Below the pieces are notes generated by a model. That model saw only the letters and a list, made by a program, of their open reading frames with translations, searched no databases and was not told the DNA's origin. A stretch of 64,000 nt of DNA from Cryptomeria japonica. Lineage: Eukaryota; Streptophyta; Pinopsida; Cupressales; Cupressaceae. Shown here in pieces: positions 48,224-59,883 of this stretch (positions within the stretch are counted from its first letter, which is position 1; each line of letters opens with the position of its first letter). The stretch is taken from assembly GCF_030272615.1 (NCBI RefSeq), contig NC_081406.1, forward strand, positions 476,002,900 to 476,066,899, given 5' to 3'. The translations under genes and the position numbers were made by a program.

Positions 48224-48740
48224 TATACCTTTTTCCTTTTGTGACTTTGTGATGGGCATTTAAGACTACTATATGAGGGTGGTTTTATGCAAGATGACAA
48301 CTAACGCCAGACTCTAGACGTAGGTATGGTGCATGCAAAACTAGACTAGACTCTCTATTGGGGATTTTGACGCAAGACTTGTTGAGTATTTCGGGATTTC
48401 TGTAATGCAAGTTTTTCCATGTCTTCTCTTAGACATTCTGCAAGAATTTCTTTATCAATCCTACAGGCAATTTTATACTCGATATTTATCTCGTACTCGA
48501 CTCCTATATACTGGGGTGCGTTTATCCTTGAGTCCTAGCCCAAGTTAGCTAGACCTTCAATGATTTCTCATTGACCATAATTTGGCACTAGATTAGGTTG
48601 CTCGAAGGGGAGAAAACCATCACCTGGGAGACCCATTAGGACACATGCTATGACTTTGTAGGATGATTATGTCAATGATGATGGATTAAGACAAACATAT
48701 ATGAAATCTAGATGAAGACATATATGAGGATGATAATGTG
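48224..48740 (-). other. 5' leader region upstream of element E gag
   Basis: About 500 bp directly upstream of gag with no coding sense. It should hold the primer site and the LTR end of E. A stretch near 48605-48640 (minus strand TGATGGTTTTCTCCCC) is a weak candidate, but no LTR boundary can be assigned. Confidence 0.3.
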
Positions 48741-48746
48741 GACCTT

Positions 48747-48866
48747 AATGAGGATTATGCAAGGACTAAGGATGATATTAAGGACATAAATGAGGACTAT
48801 GCAAATACTAAGGATGATAGTAAGGATGTAAATGAGGACTATGCAAAGACTAAGGATGATAGTAAG
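48747..48866 (+). repeat. 42-bp minisatellite
   Basis: Nearly three units start at 48747, 48789 and 48831, each beginning AATGAGGA and containing AAGGATGATA. The unit is 14 codons long and one frame reads DYAKTKDDSKDVNE per unit, but there is no surrounding gene on this strand. Confidence 0.8.
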
Positions 48867-49464
48867 TGTTGGTTAATGGATTGGATTTCTCAAAATTTAC
48901 AAATAAATACTCTTGTTGCCCAAATAGAAAACCAATGATAACCAACAGTTGGGTAAATAATTATTGATTTTACCCTTCGCATTAAGGTACAACTCTCTAT
49001 ATGATATTCAATGAATTTTGAATAATATATTTTTTCATGTGATTCACTTTTAACCAGAAAGTAAACAAAAGGCTTCAACATTCACTAGTCAACACATTAT
49101 GAATGCTTAATGATGGATAATGAAATTTAGAACAAGACATTTGATCTCAAATGGAAATTAACTCACAGGATGATAAAAGAATATTTGAACTCTGATTGAC
49201 ACTCACTCATGTCTCACAGGACAAGGGGAATCAAAAAATTCAAAAGCTTTCAGCTAGTTTCATTTACCAAATTGATTCATAGACTTCAAATGAAAAAATC
49301 AGAGAAAAGAAACTGATACACGAACACATAATCATTCCAAAAAAAAATTTACGCATTCAAAACACACAGGTTTCTCAAGTTTTATCATATATTTCATTCC
49401 ACTCAAAGATGGGTATTCCACTGAAATTACAAGTGAGATTAGTCTGGTCCTCCAAATTTTTACA

Positions 49465-49520
49465 CCCCCAAAATTCTATATCGCGCAAAAACATCCTTAC
49501 AAATATATATAGCCCCCAGG
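49465..49520 (-). other. Candidate polypurine tract(s) and 3' LTR start of element F
   Basis: On the minus strand, CCTGGGGGCTATATATATT is followed by TGTAAGG (TG at 49501). Thirty-five bases on, AATTTTGGGGG is followed by TGTAAAAA (TG at 49464). Either could be the junction of internal region and 3' LTR. The first resembles element A's tract (GGGGGCTAAA). The 5' LTR needed to decide lies outside the window. Confidence 0.35.
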
Positions 49521-49642
49521 CTTAATTGTCTTTTTTAAACAAAATGCCAATATGAAATTCAAGAGACAACTATCTATAACTAAAATTACCTAAACGGCTA
49601 CAAGCCGTAAATAGAGCCATAACGAAAAGAATAGAAAATGGC

Positions 49643-52600
49643 CTAAATTGTCTCTGGGGTGTCCGTGGTGCCACGTATATTTCGCCACTCCATATGAGCC
49701 ATAGAGAAGTTATGAACAACTTGGTAATGTGGGAGCCCAATGTGTAGGATGTGTTGCTTCCAAACTTCTTTATCCATACCCACTTGTGTGACTTTAGTTT
49801 TATGCACTTCTAGGTGATCCGAACAGACAACCAACATGGATTCAATGCGAGCTACTCTGGTGAAGTCATCTCGGGTGAAAGATTTTTATTCTTTAACAGA
49901 ATTTATTTTCCCTTTGAAACTCTGCACCATATCTACTACCTGCTCAATAGTCTGTCCATCTTCCTTCAGAAGTTGTACATCGATGCACTTCAAGTCTTTC
50001 TGCATCATGGCAATGAGTTCTTTCAATTCTTTTAACAACTTAATGGACTCTTCGTGACCTTGTTTTATGATTGAATTTCTCCATTCAATATTTTCCTTGG
50101 CCACATGTAGTACCTTGTCATCCAAATCATTTACTACCTTTTCTGTAAGGAAGTCCATGACACCATACTTCTGTACATCTTTCATTTGAACCAGCACTGC
50201 AGCCCATTTTTTCCTTTCCTTTTCCCATGCCGACACCTCTGTTTCAAGCTCTTGAGTTACGGTCACAACATCCTCGTACACCTTGACTAGATTGGCAATA
50301 TACTCTGTTCCCTACTGAATTATGAACTCAAGCCACTCCTCGAAGGTTTCTGCCAGCACATGATTTCTCTGAACCTTATCCAACAAATTCTAGTTCATGG
50401 GAGATTTAGGATCAAAATTATGAGGAACTTGTGACAGGGGCTGCTGGCTGGGATGATGAATGGCACTAATGTACTCCGCCATCCACTTCATGGTCTGTTT
50501 CAACTCCCGTTTGTCTTTATCATCCTTCCATGTTCTGGACAACATTCGTTTAGCAGAGGACTCTAGGTGTTTTGCATCAGCAGCTCTTGAAGTAGTTCCT
50601 AAATCAAGCTTTTCAACAACAAAATCCTGCTTAGTTGCATTCTCTAGAGCTTTTTCTGAAATTGACCTAGCCACTTCAACTACCCAGTGCCCTGTATTCT
50701 CATCCACCTCTAGCATAGCTTCTGCTTTTAGCTTTTTAGATTTAGGTGCTTTCCCGAGGCATTTACTCACCATATCCTCCATGGGTACACTAATAGGGAG
50801 CACGTTGTGTTTCTTGCTTATCGATGCTCCCAACCACCTTCAAACATTTGAGGATATCTTTGCTGGCGGCGTTTGATATTTAGATGAATCCATGGTAGCC
50901 AAAGTAGTTACTTGATTGGGGCTTTCCCCAGGCTGCTCCTTTTCTTTACCTGCATCTTGAGCTGTAGGGATGTTTGCTTCCGGTTCACCCATAATCACTT
51001 GCACCTCCTCAGTATCCAGAACTATGATAGTTTCTTTTCCTGTAATGTCTACACCTTTCCTTTTACTTCTGGAATGGGTGACTCGAACTGTTGATGGGCC
51101 AAATAGTGGTTCTTTAAGCCTTCTAGTTTGAACCTTCTCACCTTGAGTACCAGTGACACCTGCAATATCAACAATAATGTTAGAAGAAGAAATTGGTACA
51201 GCAGCATGAGATTGCCCAACTGATTTCTTGACTAAGGCAGTGGTCAGTCTTGTTCCAGGCCTATGATCTCTTAACCATTTATCCGTTCTCCTTAGACATT
51301 AAAGGTCCTAGACTGAATATTTTCTTCTTCTCTCCTATCCCAATCAATTTTAGGAATAGGTTGGTCCTAGACATCTTTCATTTGAACCAGCACTGCAGCC
51401 CATTTTTTCCTTTCCTTTTCCCATGCCGACACCTCTGTTTCAAGCTCTTGAGTTACGGTCACAACATCCTTGTACACCTTGACTAGATTGGCAATATACT
51501 CTGTTCCCTACTAAATTATGAACTCAAGCCACTCCTCGAAGGTTTCTGCCAGCACATGATTTCTCTGAACCTTATCCAACAAATTCTAGTTCATGGGAGA
51601 TTTAGGATCAAAATTATGAGGAACCTGTGATAGGGGCTGCTGGCTGGGATGATGAATGGCACTAATGTACTCCGCCATCCACTTCATGGTCTGTTTCAAC
51701 TCCCGTTTGTCTTTATCATCCTTCCATGTTCTGGACAACATTCGTTTAGCAGAGGACTCTAGGTGTTTTGCATCAGCAGCTCTTGAAGTAGTTCCTAAAT
51801 CAAGCTTTTCAACAACAAAATCCTGCTTAGTTGCATTCTCTAGAGCTTTTTCTGAAATTGACCTAGCCACTTCAACTACCCAGTGCCCTGTATTCTCATC
51901 CACCTCTAGCATAGCTTCTACTTTTAGCTTTTTAGATTTAGGTGCTTTCCCGAGGCATTTACTCACCATATCCTCCATGGGTACACTAATAGGGAGCACG
52001 TTGCGTTTCTTGCTTATCGATGCTCCCAACCACCTTCAAACATTTGAGGATATCTTTGCTGGCGGCATTTGATATTTAGATGAATCCATGGTAGCCAAAG
52101 TAGTTACTTGATTGGGGCTTTCCCCAGGCTGCTCCTTTTCTTTACCTGCATCTTGAGCTGTAGGGATGTTTGCTTCCGGTTCACCCATAATCACTTGCAC
52201 CTCCTCAGTATCCAGAACTATGATAGTTTCTTTTCCTGTAATGTCTACACCTTTCCTTTTACTTTTGGAATGGGTGACTCGAACTGTTGATGGGCCAAAT
52301 AGTGGTTCTTTAAGCCTTCTAGTTTGAACCTTCTCACCTTGAGTACCAGTGACACCTGCAATATCAACAATAATGTTAGAAGAAGAAATTGGTACAGCAG
52401 CATGAGATTGCCCAACTGATTTCTTGACTAAGGCAGTGGTCAGTCTTGTTCCAGGCCTATGATCTCTTAACCATTTCTCCGTTCTCCTTAGACATTAAAG
52501 GTCCTAGACTGAATATTTTCTTCTTCTCTCCTATCCCAATCAATTTTAGGAATAGGTTGGTCCTAGACATCTTTCATTTGAACCAGCACTGCAGCCCATT

Positions 52601-55600
52601 TTTTCCTTTCCTTTTCCCATGCCGACACCTCTGTTTCAAGCTCTTGAGTTACGGTCACAACATCCTCATACACCTTGACTAGATTGGCAATATAATCTGT
52701 TCCCTACTAAATTATGAACTCAAGCCACTCCTCGAAGGTTTCTGCCAGCACATGATTTCTCTGAACCTTATCCAACAAATTCTAGTTCATGGGAGATTTA
52801 GGATCAAAATTATGAGGAACCTGTGACAGGGGCTGCTGGCTGGGATGATGAATGGCACTAATGTACTCCGCCATCCACTTCATGGTCTGTTTCAACTCCC
52901 GTTTGTCTTTATCATCCTTCCATGTTCTGGACAACATTCGTTTAGCAGAGGACTCTAGGTGTTTTGCATCAGCAGCTCTTGAAGTAGTTCCTAAATCAAG
53001 CTTTTCAACAACAAAATCCTGCTTAGTTGCATTCTCTAGAGCTTTTTCTGAAATTGACCTAGCCACTTCAACTACCCAGTGCCCTGTATTCTCATCCACC
53101 TCTAGCATAGCTTCTGCTTTTAGCTTTTTAGATTTAGGTGCTTTCCCGAGGCATTTACTCACCATATCCTCCATGGGTACACTAATAGGGAGCACGTTGC
53201 GTTTCTTGCTTATCGATGCTCCCAACCACCTTCAAACATTTGAGGATATCTTTGCTGGCGGCGTTTGATATTTAGATGAATCCATGGTAGCCAAAGTAGT
53301 TACTTGATTGGGGCTTTCCCCAGGCTGCTCCTTTTCTTTACCTGCATCTTGAGCTGTAGGGATGTTTGCTTCCGGTTCACCCATAATCACTTGCACCTCC
53401 TCAGTATCCAGAACTATGATAGTTTCTTTTCCTGTAATGTCTACACCTTTCCTTTTACTTTTGGAATGGGTGACTCGAACTGTTGATGGGCCAAATAGTG
53501 GTTCTTTAAGCCTTCTAGTTTGAACCTTCTCACCTTGAGTACCAGTGACACCTGCAATATCAACAATAATGTTAGAAGAAGAAATTGGTACAGCAGCATG
53601 AGATTGCCCAACTGATTTCTTGACTAAGGCAGTGGTCAGTCTTGTTCCAGGCCTATGATCTCTTAACCATTTCTCCGTTCTCCTTAGACATTAAAGGTCC
53701 TAGACTGAATATTTTCTTCTTCTCTCCTATCCCAATCAATTTTAGGAATAGGTTGGTCCTAGACATCTTTCATTTGAACCAGCACTGCAGCCCATTTTTT
53801 CCTTTCCTTTTCCCATGCCGACACCTCTGTTTCAAGCTCTTGAGTTACGGTCACAACATCCTCATACACCTTGACTAGATTGGCAATATAATCTGTTCCC
53901 TACTAAATTATGAACTCAAGCCACTCCTCGAAGGTTTCTGCCAGCACATGATTTCTCTGAACCTTATCCAACAAATTCTAGTTCATGGGAGATTTAGGAT
54001 CAAAATTATGAGGAACCTGTGACAGGGGCTGCTGGCTGGGATGATGAATGGCACTAATGTACTCCGCCATCCACTTCATGGTCTGTTTCAACTCCCGTTT
54101 GTCTTTATCATCCTTCCATGTTCTGGACAACATTCGTTTAGCAGAGGACTCTAGGTGTTTTGCATCAGCAGCTCTTGAAGTAGTTCCTAAATCAAGCTTT
54201 TCAACAACAAAATCCTGCTTAGTTGCATTCTCTAGAGCTTTTTCTGAAATTGACCTAGCCACTTCAACTACCCAGTGCCCTGTATTCTCATCCACCTCTA
54301 GCATAGCTTCTGCTTTTAGCTTTTTAGATTTAGGTGCTTTCTCGAGGCATTTACTCACCATATCCTCCATGGGTACACTAATAGGGAGCACGTTGCGTTT
54401 CTTGCTTATCGATGCTCCCAACCACCTTCAAACATTTGAGGATATCTTTGCTGGCGGCGTTTGATATTTAGATGAATCCATGGTAGCCAAAGTAGTTACT
54501 TGATTGGGGCTTTCCCCAGGCTGCTCCTTTTCTTTACCTGCATCTTGAGTTGTAGGGATGTTTGCTTCCGGTTCACCCATAATCACTTGCACCTCCTCAG
54601 TATCCAGAACTATGATAGTTTCTTTTCCTGTAATGTCTACACCTTTCCTTTTACTTCTGGAATGGGTGACTCGAACTGTTGATGGGCCAAATAGTGGTTC
54701 TTTAAGCCTTCTAGTTTGAACCTTCTCACCTTGAGTACCAGTGACACCTGCAATATCAACAATAATGTTAGAAGAAGAAATTGGTACAGCAGCATGAGAT
54801 TGCCCAACTGATTTCTTGACTAAGGCAGTGGTCAGTCTTGTTCCAGGCCTATGATCTCTTAACCATTTCTCCGTTCTCCTTAGACATTAAAGGTCCTAGA
54901 CTGAATATTTTCTTCTTCTCTCCTATCCCAATCAATTTTAGGAATAGGTTGGTCCTAGACATCTTTCATTTGAACCAGCACTGCAGCCCATTTTTTCCTT
55001 TCCTTTTCCCATGCCGACACCTCTGTTTCAAGCTCTTGAGTTACGGTCACAACATCCTCATACACCTTGACTAGATTGGCAATATAATCTGTTCCCTACT
55101 AAATTATGAACTCAAGCCACTCCTCGAAGGTTTCTGCCAGCACATGATTTCTCTGAACCTTATCCAACAAATTCTAGTTCATGGGAGATTTAGGATCAAA
55201 ATTATGAGGAACCTGTGACAGGGGCTGCTGGCTGGGATGATGAATGGCACTAATGTACTCCGCCATCCACTTCATGGTCTGTTTCAACTCCCGTTTGTCT
55301 TTATCATCCTTCCATGTTCTGGACAACATTCGTTTAGCAGAGGACTCTAGGTGTTTTGCATCAGCAGCTCTTGAAGTAGTTCCTAAATCAAGCTTTTCAA
55401 CAACAAAATCCTGCTTAGTTGCATTCTCTAGAGCTTTTTCTGAAATTGACCTAGCCACTTCAACTACCCAGTGCCCTGTATTCTCATCCACCTCTAGCAT
55501 AGCTTCTGCTTTTAGCTTTTTAGATTTAGGTGCTTTCTCGAGGCATTTACTCACCATATCCTCCATGGGTACACTAATAGGGAGCACGTTGCGTTTCTTG

Positions 55601-58600
55601 CTTATCGATGCTCCCAACCACCTTCAAACATTTGAGGATATCTTTGCTGGCGGCGTTTGATATTTAGATGAATCCATGGTAGCCAAAGTAGTTACTTGAT
55701 TGGGGCTTTCCCCAGGCTGCTCCTTTTCTTTACCTGCATCTTGAGCTGTAGGGATGTTTGCTTCCGGTTCACCCATAATCACTTGCACCTCCTCAGTATC
55801 CAGAACTATGATAGTTTCTTTTCCTGTAATGTCTACACCTTTCCTTTTACTTCTGGAATGGGTGACTCGAACTGTTGATGGGCCAAATAGTGGTTCTTTA
55901 AGCCTTCTAGTTTGAACCTTCTCACCTTGAGTACCAGTGACACCTGCAATATCAACAATAATGTTAGAAGAAGAAATTGGTACAGCAGCATGAGATTGCC
56001 CAACTGATTTCTTGACTAAGGCAGTGGTCAGTCTTGTTCCAGGCCTATGATCTCTTAACCATTTCTCCGTTCTCCTTAGACATTAAAGGTCCTAGACTGA
56101 ATATTTTCTTCTTCTCTCCTATCCCAATCAATTTTAGGAATAGGTTGGTCCTAGACATCTTTCATTTGAACCAGCACTGCAGCCCATTTTTTCCTTTCCT
56201 TTTCCCATGCCGACACCTCTGTTTCAAGCTCTTGAGTTACGGTCACAACATCCTCGTACACCTTGACTAGATTGGCAATATACTCTGTTCCCTACTGAAT
56301 TATGAACTCAAGCCACTCCTCAAAGGTTTCTGCCAGCACATGATTTCTCTGAACCTTATCCAACAAATTCTAGTTCATGGGAGATTTAGGATCAAAATTA
56401 TGAGGAACCTGTGACAGGGGCTGCTGGCTGGGATGATGAATGGCACTAATGTACTCCGCCATCCACTTCATGGTCTGTTTCAACTCCCGTTTGTCTTTAT
56501 CATCCTTCCATGTTCTGGACAACATTCGTTTAGCAGAGGACTCTAGGTGTTTTGCATCAGCAGCTCTTGAAGTAGTTCCTAAATCAAGCTTTTCAACAAC
56601 AAAATCCTGCTTAGTTGCATTCTCTAGAGCTTTTTCTGAAATTGACCTAGCCACTTCAACTACCCAGTGCCCTGTATTCTCATCCACCTCTAGCATAGCT
56701 TCTGCTTTTAGCTTTTTAGATTTAGGTGCTTTCTCGAGGCATTTACTCACCATATCCTCCATGGGTACACTAATAGGGAGCACGTTGCGTTTCTTGCTTA
56801 TCGATGCTCCCAACCACCTTCAAACATTTGAGGATATCTTTGCTGGCGGCGTTTGATATTTAGATGAATCCATGGTAGCCAAAGTAGTTACTTGATTGGG
56901 GCTTTCCCCAGGCTGCTCCTTTTCTTTACCTGCATCTTGAGCTGTAGGGATGTTTGCTTCCGGTTCACCCATAATCACTTGCACCTCCTCAGTATCCAGA
57001 ACTATGATAGTTTCTTTTCCTGTAATGTCTACACCTTTCCTTTTACTTCTGGAATGGGTGACTCGAACTGTTGATGGGCCAAATAGTGGTTCTTTAAGCC
57101 TTCTAGTTTGAACCTTCTCACCTTGAGTACCAGTGACACCTGCAATATCAACAATAATGTTAGAAGAAGAAATTGGTACAGCAGCATGAGATTGCCCAAC
57201 TGATTTCTTGACTAAGGCAGTGGTCAGTCTTGTTCCAGGCCTATGATCTCTTAACCATTTCTCCGTTCTCCTTAGACATTAAAGGTCCTAGACTGAATAT
57301 TTTCTTCTTCTCTCCTATCCCAATCAATTTTAGGAATAGGTTGGTCATGAACTCTTTCATTGAACTCCTGGTCCAATACATCTTCACCTTCTACTTCCTG
57401 TATTCCTGCAATGTTCATTGGCAATTTCAAAGTAATGATTTGCCATAAAGTGAACCTTGACCATAATCTTCTCCGAACTTCAAATTCATCACAACAATCC
57501 TCCCAATAGTCTTCTAGTTGGGGTATATGTGAAAAGTTCACCTCAATATTTAGGTGCTTCACTGCATATTCTTTGTTGTCGAACCCCTGCCGAGTAACAC
57601 ATGGCGGCAAATTCATCTTCTTTAGTTTCAATTCTAAGTTCAATGCATCAGAAACAGTTTGGCAACTATAATGTCCGAGTTCAACTGGGAAAACTGCTTC
57701 AGATTCACTTTTCATCCGAAATCTCTTATCCACATGAGCTAGCTGTCTGCTAACTTCTAAAAGTACACAACTTTCAAGAGCATATCTGGGTAATCTGAAA
57801 GGTTCCTCTTCAAAGCCTCCAATTCTAATATAAGTAAATCTAGGAAATTGAATAAAACAACTCCCATATGTGGTGACCAACTTTAATGCCTCAAGTGACA
57901 TTCTATTATTCAAATCTCCTTGCAGTTCAAAAGTTAATCTTCCCACAAAGACATCATTCCATCTCAAGAAGTTTTCTGTGTACCTTTTTATTTGCAAATG
58001 TGGATAGCACTCGTAGACCTTCATTCCATTAACTCAAGGTTCTTGATGTAATCCTGGCCATTCTCTGATACAAGCTAAAATATAGAACCAGTATGAAGTG
58101 ATGTGAAAATTAGCTATTCCAACGAAATTACTCAACCCTTCATGCAATCTCTCAGCAATTACTTGCGCCCAGTCTAGGTATTTTTCACAAGCTAATAATA
58201 CCTGAATGTAAAAATACATCTAGTCCTCCCAACAGAAGGCATGTGAATTCCCCTTAAGCCTGTTCAAAAGGATCACGATGTCCCTGACTTCTGTGATGAA
58301 ATGCTCTCTTGTTAGGGGTTTGGGAAACCTAGAACCTCCCTTATGTATTTTAAGGAGCCAGTTTCTAGCAATGACGTTCTGATAAACATTTCTCTTTTCA
58401 GAGAAAAATGCGTATGAGGTTCCTATGGACCAATCCTCATACGGCTCTTTGTGAGGAATTCCAATTGCAGCCATTACTGTTTCTCTATCAATCCACACTA
58501 GCATGTCTCCATTATTGGCTCTAATACACCTATTACTAGCATCATATCGGTTCATGCATGCATATACTAATTCTGGGCAAGGATCAGCAATTGGAAATGC

Positions 58601-58777
58601 AGCGGCCTCAACAAGACCACTGTGAACTATCCTTTCCATCATGGAATTGGCTGCTGGGTTCTTGGCCCTCTCTAGAAAATTATCTAACTCATCCTGAATG
58701 AAGGTTGTATCATCTAACTCTGGAAGGGTACTAACTAAGCATGATGTTTGACCCAATTTAGGCAGAGTCGGTCTCAT
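49643..58777 (-). pseudogene. Extra ORF downstream of integrase in element F (unknown protein)
   Basis: First ATG is at 58777, with a stop just upstream (58803-58801). The N-terminal part (58777-57272, about 500 codons) has two stops, TAG 58222-58220 in CWED*MYFYIQ and TGA 58036-58034; both look like former Trp codons. Readable blocks include LVWIDRETVMAAIGIPH and FWED-like WMYF helical stretches. I recognise no known domain. After a frameshift near 57270 follow a basic linker (RSKRKGVDITGKE), the MGASISKK to DPKSPMN block, and a coiled-coil (EDVVTVTQELETEVSAWEKE). The unique C-terminus is 50174-49643, ending RGTTDTPETI. The section from the linker to the coiled coil is repeated six times. 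Position between integrase and 3' LTR is that of env-like or accessory ORFs, but no signal peptide or membrane segment is seen. Confidence 0.55.
50175..57346 (-). repeat. Six-copy tandem array of a 1196-bp coding segment
   Basis: Units start at 50175, 51371, 52567, 53763, 54959 and 56155, with a constant period of 1196. Each holds a 147-codon minus-strand frame (for example 50833-50390 and 56813-56370) plus linker and coiled-coil parts. Copies differ at only a few sites. Between units the junction reads GGTTGGTC-CTAG-ACATCTTTCAT, where CTAG is absent from both outer flanks. The period is not a multiple of three, so each copy shifts the frame. All copies share the same stops (TGA before RWLGAS, TAG after SPMN, TAG after FIIQ or its equivalent), so the ORF was already broken before it was amplified. 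Confidence 0.95.
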
Positions 58778-59880
58778 TTTTGCTTTAAATTGCGTCAATC
58801 AGACATGATTCAACTCCGAAGCAAAGAATTACACTTTCCAATTTTTAGAACTAAAACAGAGCAGGGGAAAATAAGCAATTGAACTCACTTGTCTTCAACA
58901 TCAAACTGTGAAACCCTCGAAAGTACTAAGCTAAATTACCTTCTGTGTCTCCACTCTTCGCCAACGGAAACAATAATTATCTTACCTGAGACGCCCCATA
59001 TTTAAAGATGGAAAAGACTGAAATGAACCAACACACGCTTCAGCTCAACACATTCATCCGTGTAAAGTCACTTGTGATTTGATATAATTCTGACTTGCTT
59101 ATTAGTTAGAAATCAACTCCACACAGTCAATATGCCTTCTCATGATTGTTTCCATAATTATAATTTGAAAACACGAAAACCAAGGAAAATTTTGTTTTGA
59201 TTGCGCCGCCTTTTCTTCCAAGACACCATCGGGCTGTTTTGAAAACACCGCTTTGAACCTTGAACTCATTTTAAAAGAAGTTCATTGGTTCAAAGTTTAA
59301 TGACAACAAGTCACATTTGAAAACAAGCAAAAAGAGACAAACAGAACGTTCAATAACATGGGAATGAACCTTGAACCTTGAACCAATTCAAAACAAAAGT
59401 TCAATGGTTCAATTTCAAAGTGACCAGCAAACTAGTACTAAAGAGACAATTGCAAAACACAAAACAAAAGACCGATTGAACCTTGAACCTTGAACCGAAA
59501 AGGTTCAAAGTTCAAGTTCAACGACTATGCTAATGACGACACAAAACTTTATGGAACACATTTCGCTTGAACTTGAATTGTGAACTTTATTAAAGGTTCG
59601 ATGAATGAGTATGAAGTTCATTTGATTAAGACTTAAGTCCTATGAAAATAATTACCCTTTTTTAATGATAGGCTATAAACAAAAAATAAAAAAGGGGGCA
59701 ACAATTGGCTCTGACTGGGGAATAGGACTTTGAAGGACTAGGAAGGAACTTAGGATCTCTAGTTTCGCACTGAAACAAGGACGAGGATGCAAAAATAGGG
59801 ATGGCTCGACACAACAAAACTGACACAACAAAATTGACACAACAAAACCTGAGCTATGTACAAAAAATGTGAGGAACACT
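58778..59880 (-). other. Spacer between integrase and extra ORF of element F
   Basis: No coding sense is seen. On the minus strand a TTTAAATAT box (59006-58998) lies 220 bp before the ATG. CAG|GTAAG at 58988-58981 matches a splice donor, but it is so close to the TATA-like box that both cannot serve one transcript. TTGAACC/GGTTCAA words are dense from 59250 to 59520. Confidence 0.4.
59366..59515. repeat. TTGAACC direct and inverted repeats
   Basis: Runs of GAACCTTGAACCTTGAACC occur at about 59368-59386 and 59478-59496. The second leads into TTGAACC-GAAAA-GGTTCAA (59490-59508), a perfect 7-bp stem with a 5-nt loop. A shorter version lies near 59255. The function is unknown. Confidence 0.65.
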
Positions 59881-59883
59881 CGC

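Noticed and set aside
50460-57074. Plus-strand open frames of 138, 60 and 78 codons repeated in each array unit
   Set aside because: They run opposite to the minus-strand coding blocks, which continue the reading of the extra ORF. They repeat only because the DNA repeats.
50175-57346. Array as CRISPR or a classical satellite
   Set aside because: Units are 1196 bp of plant retroelement coding sequence without spacers, and there are only six of them.
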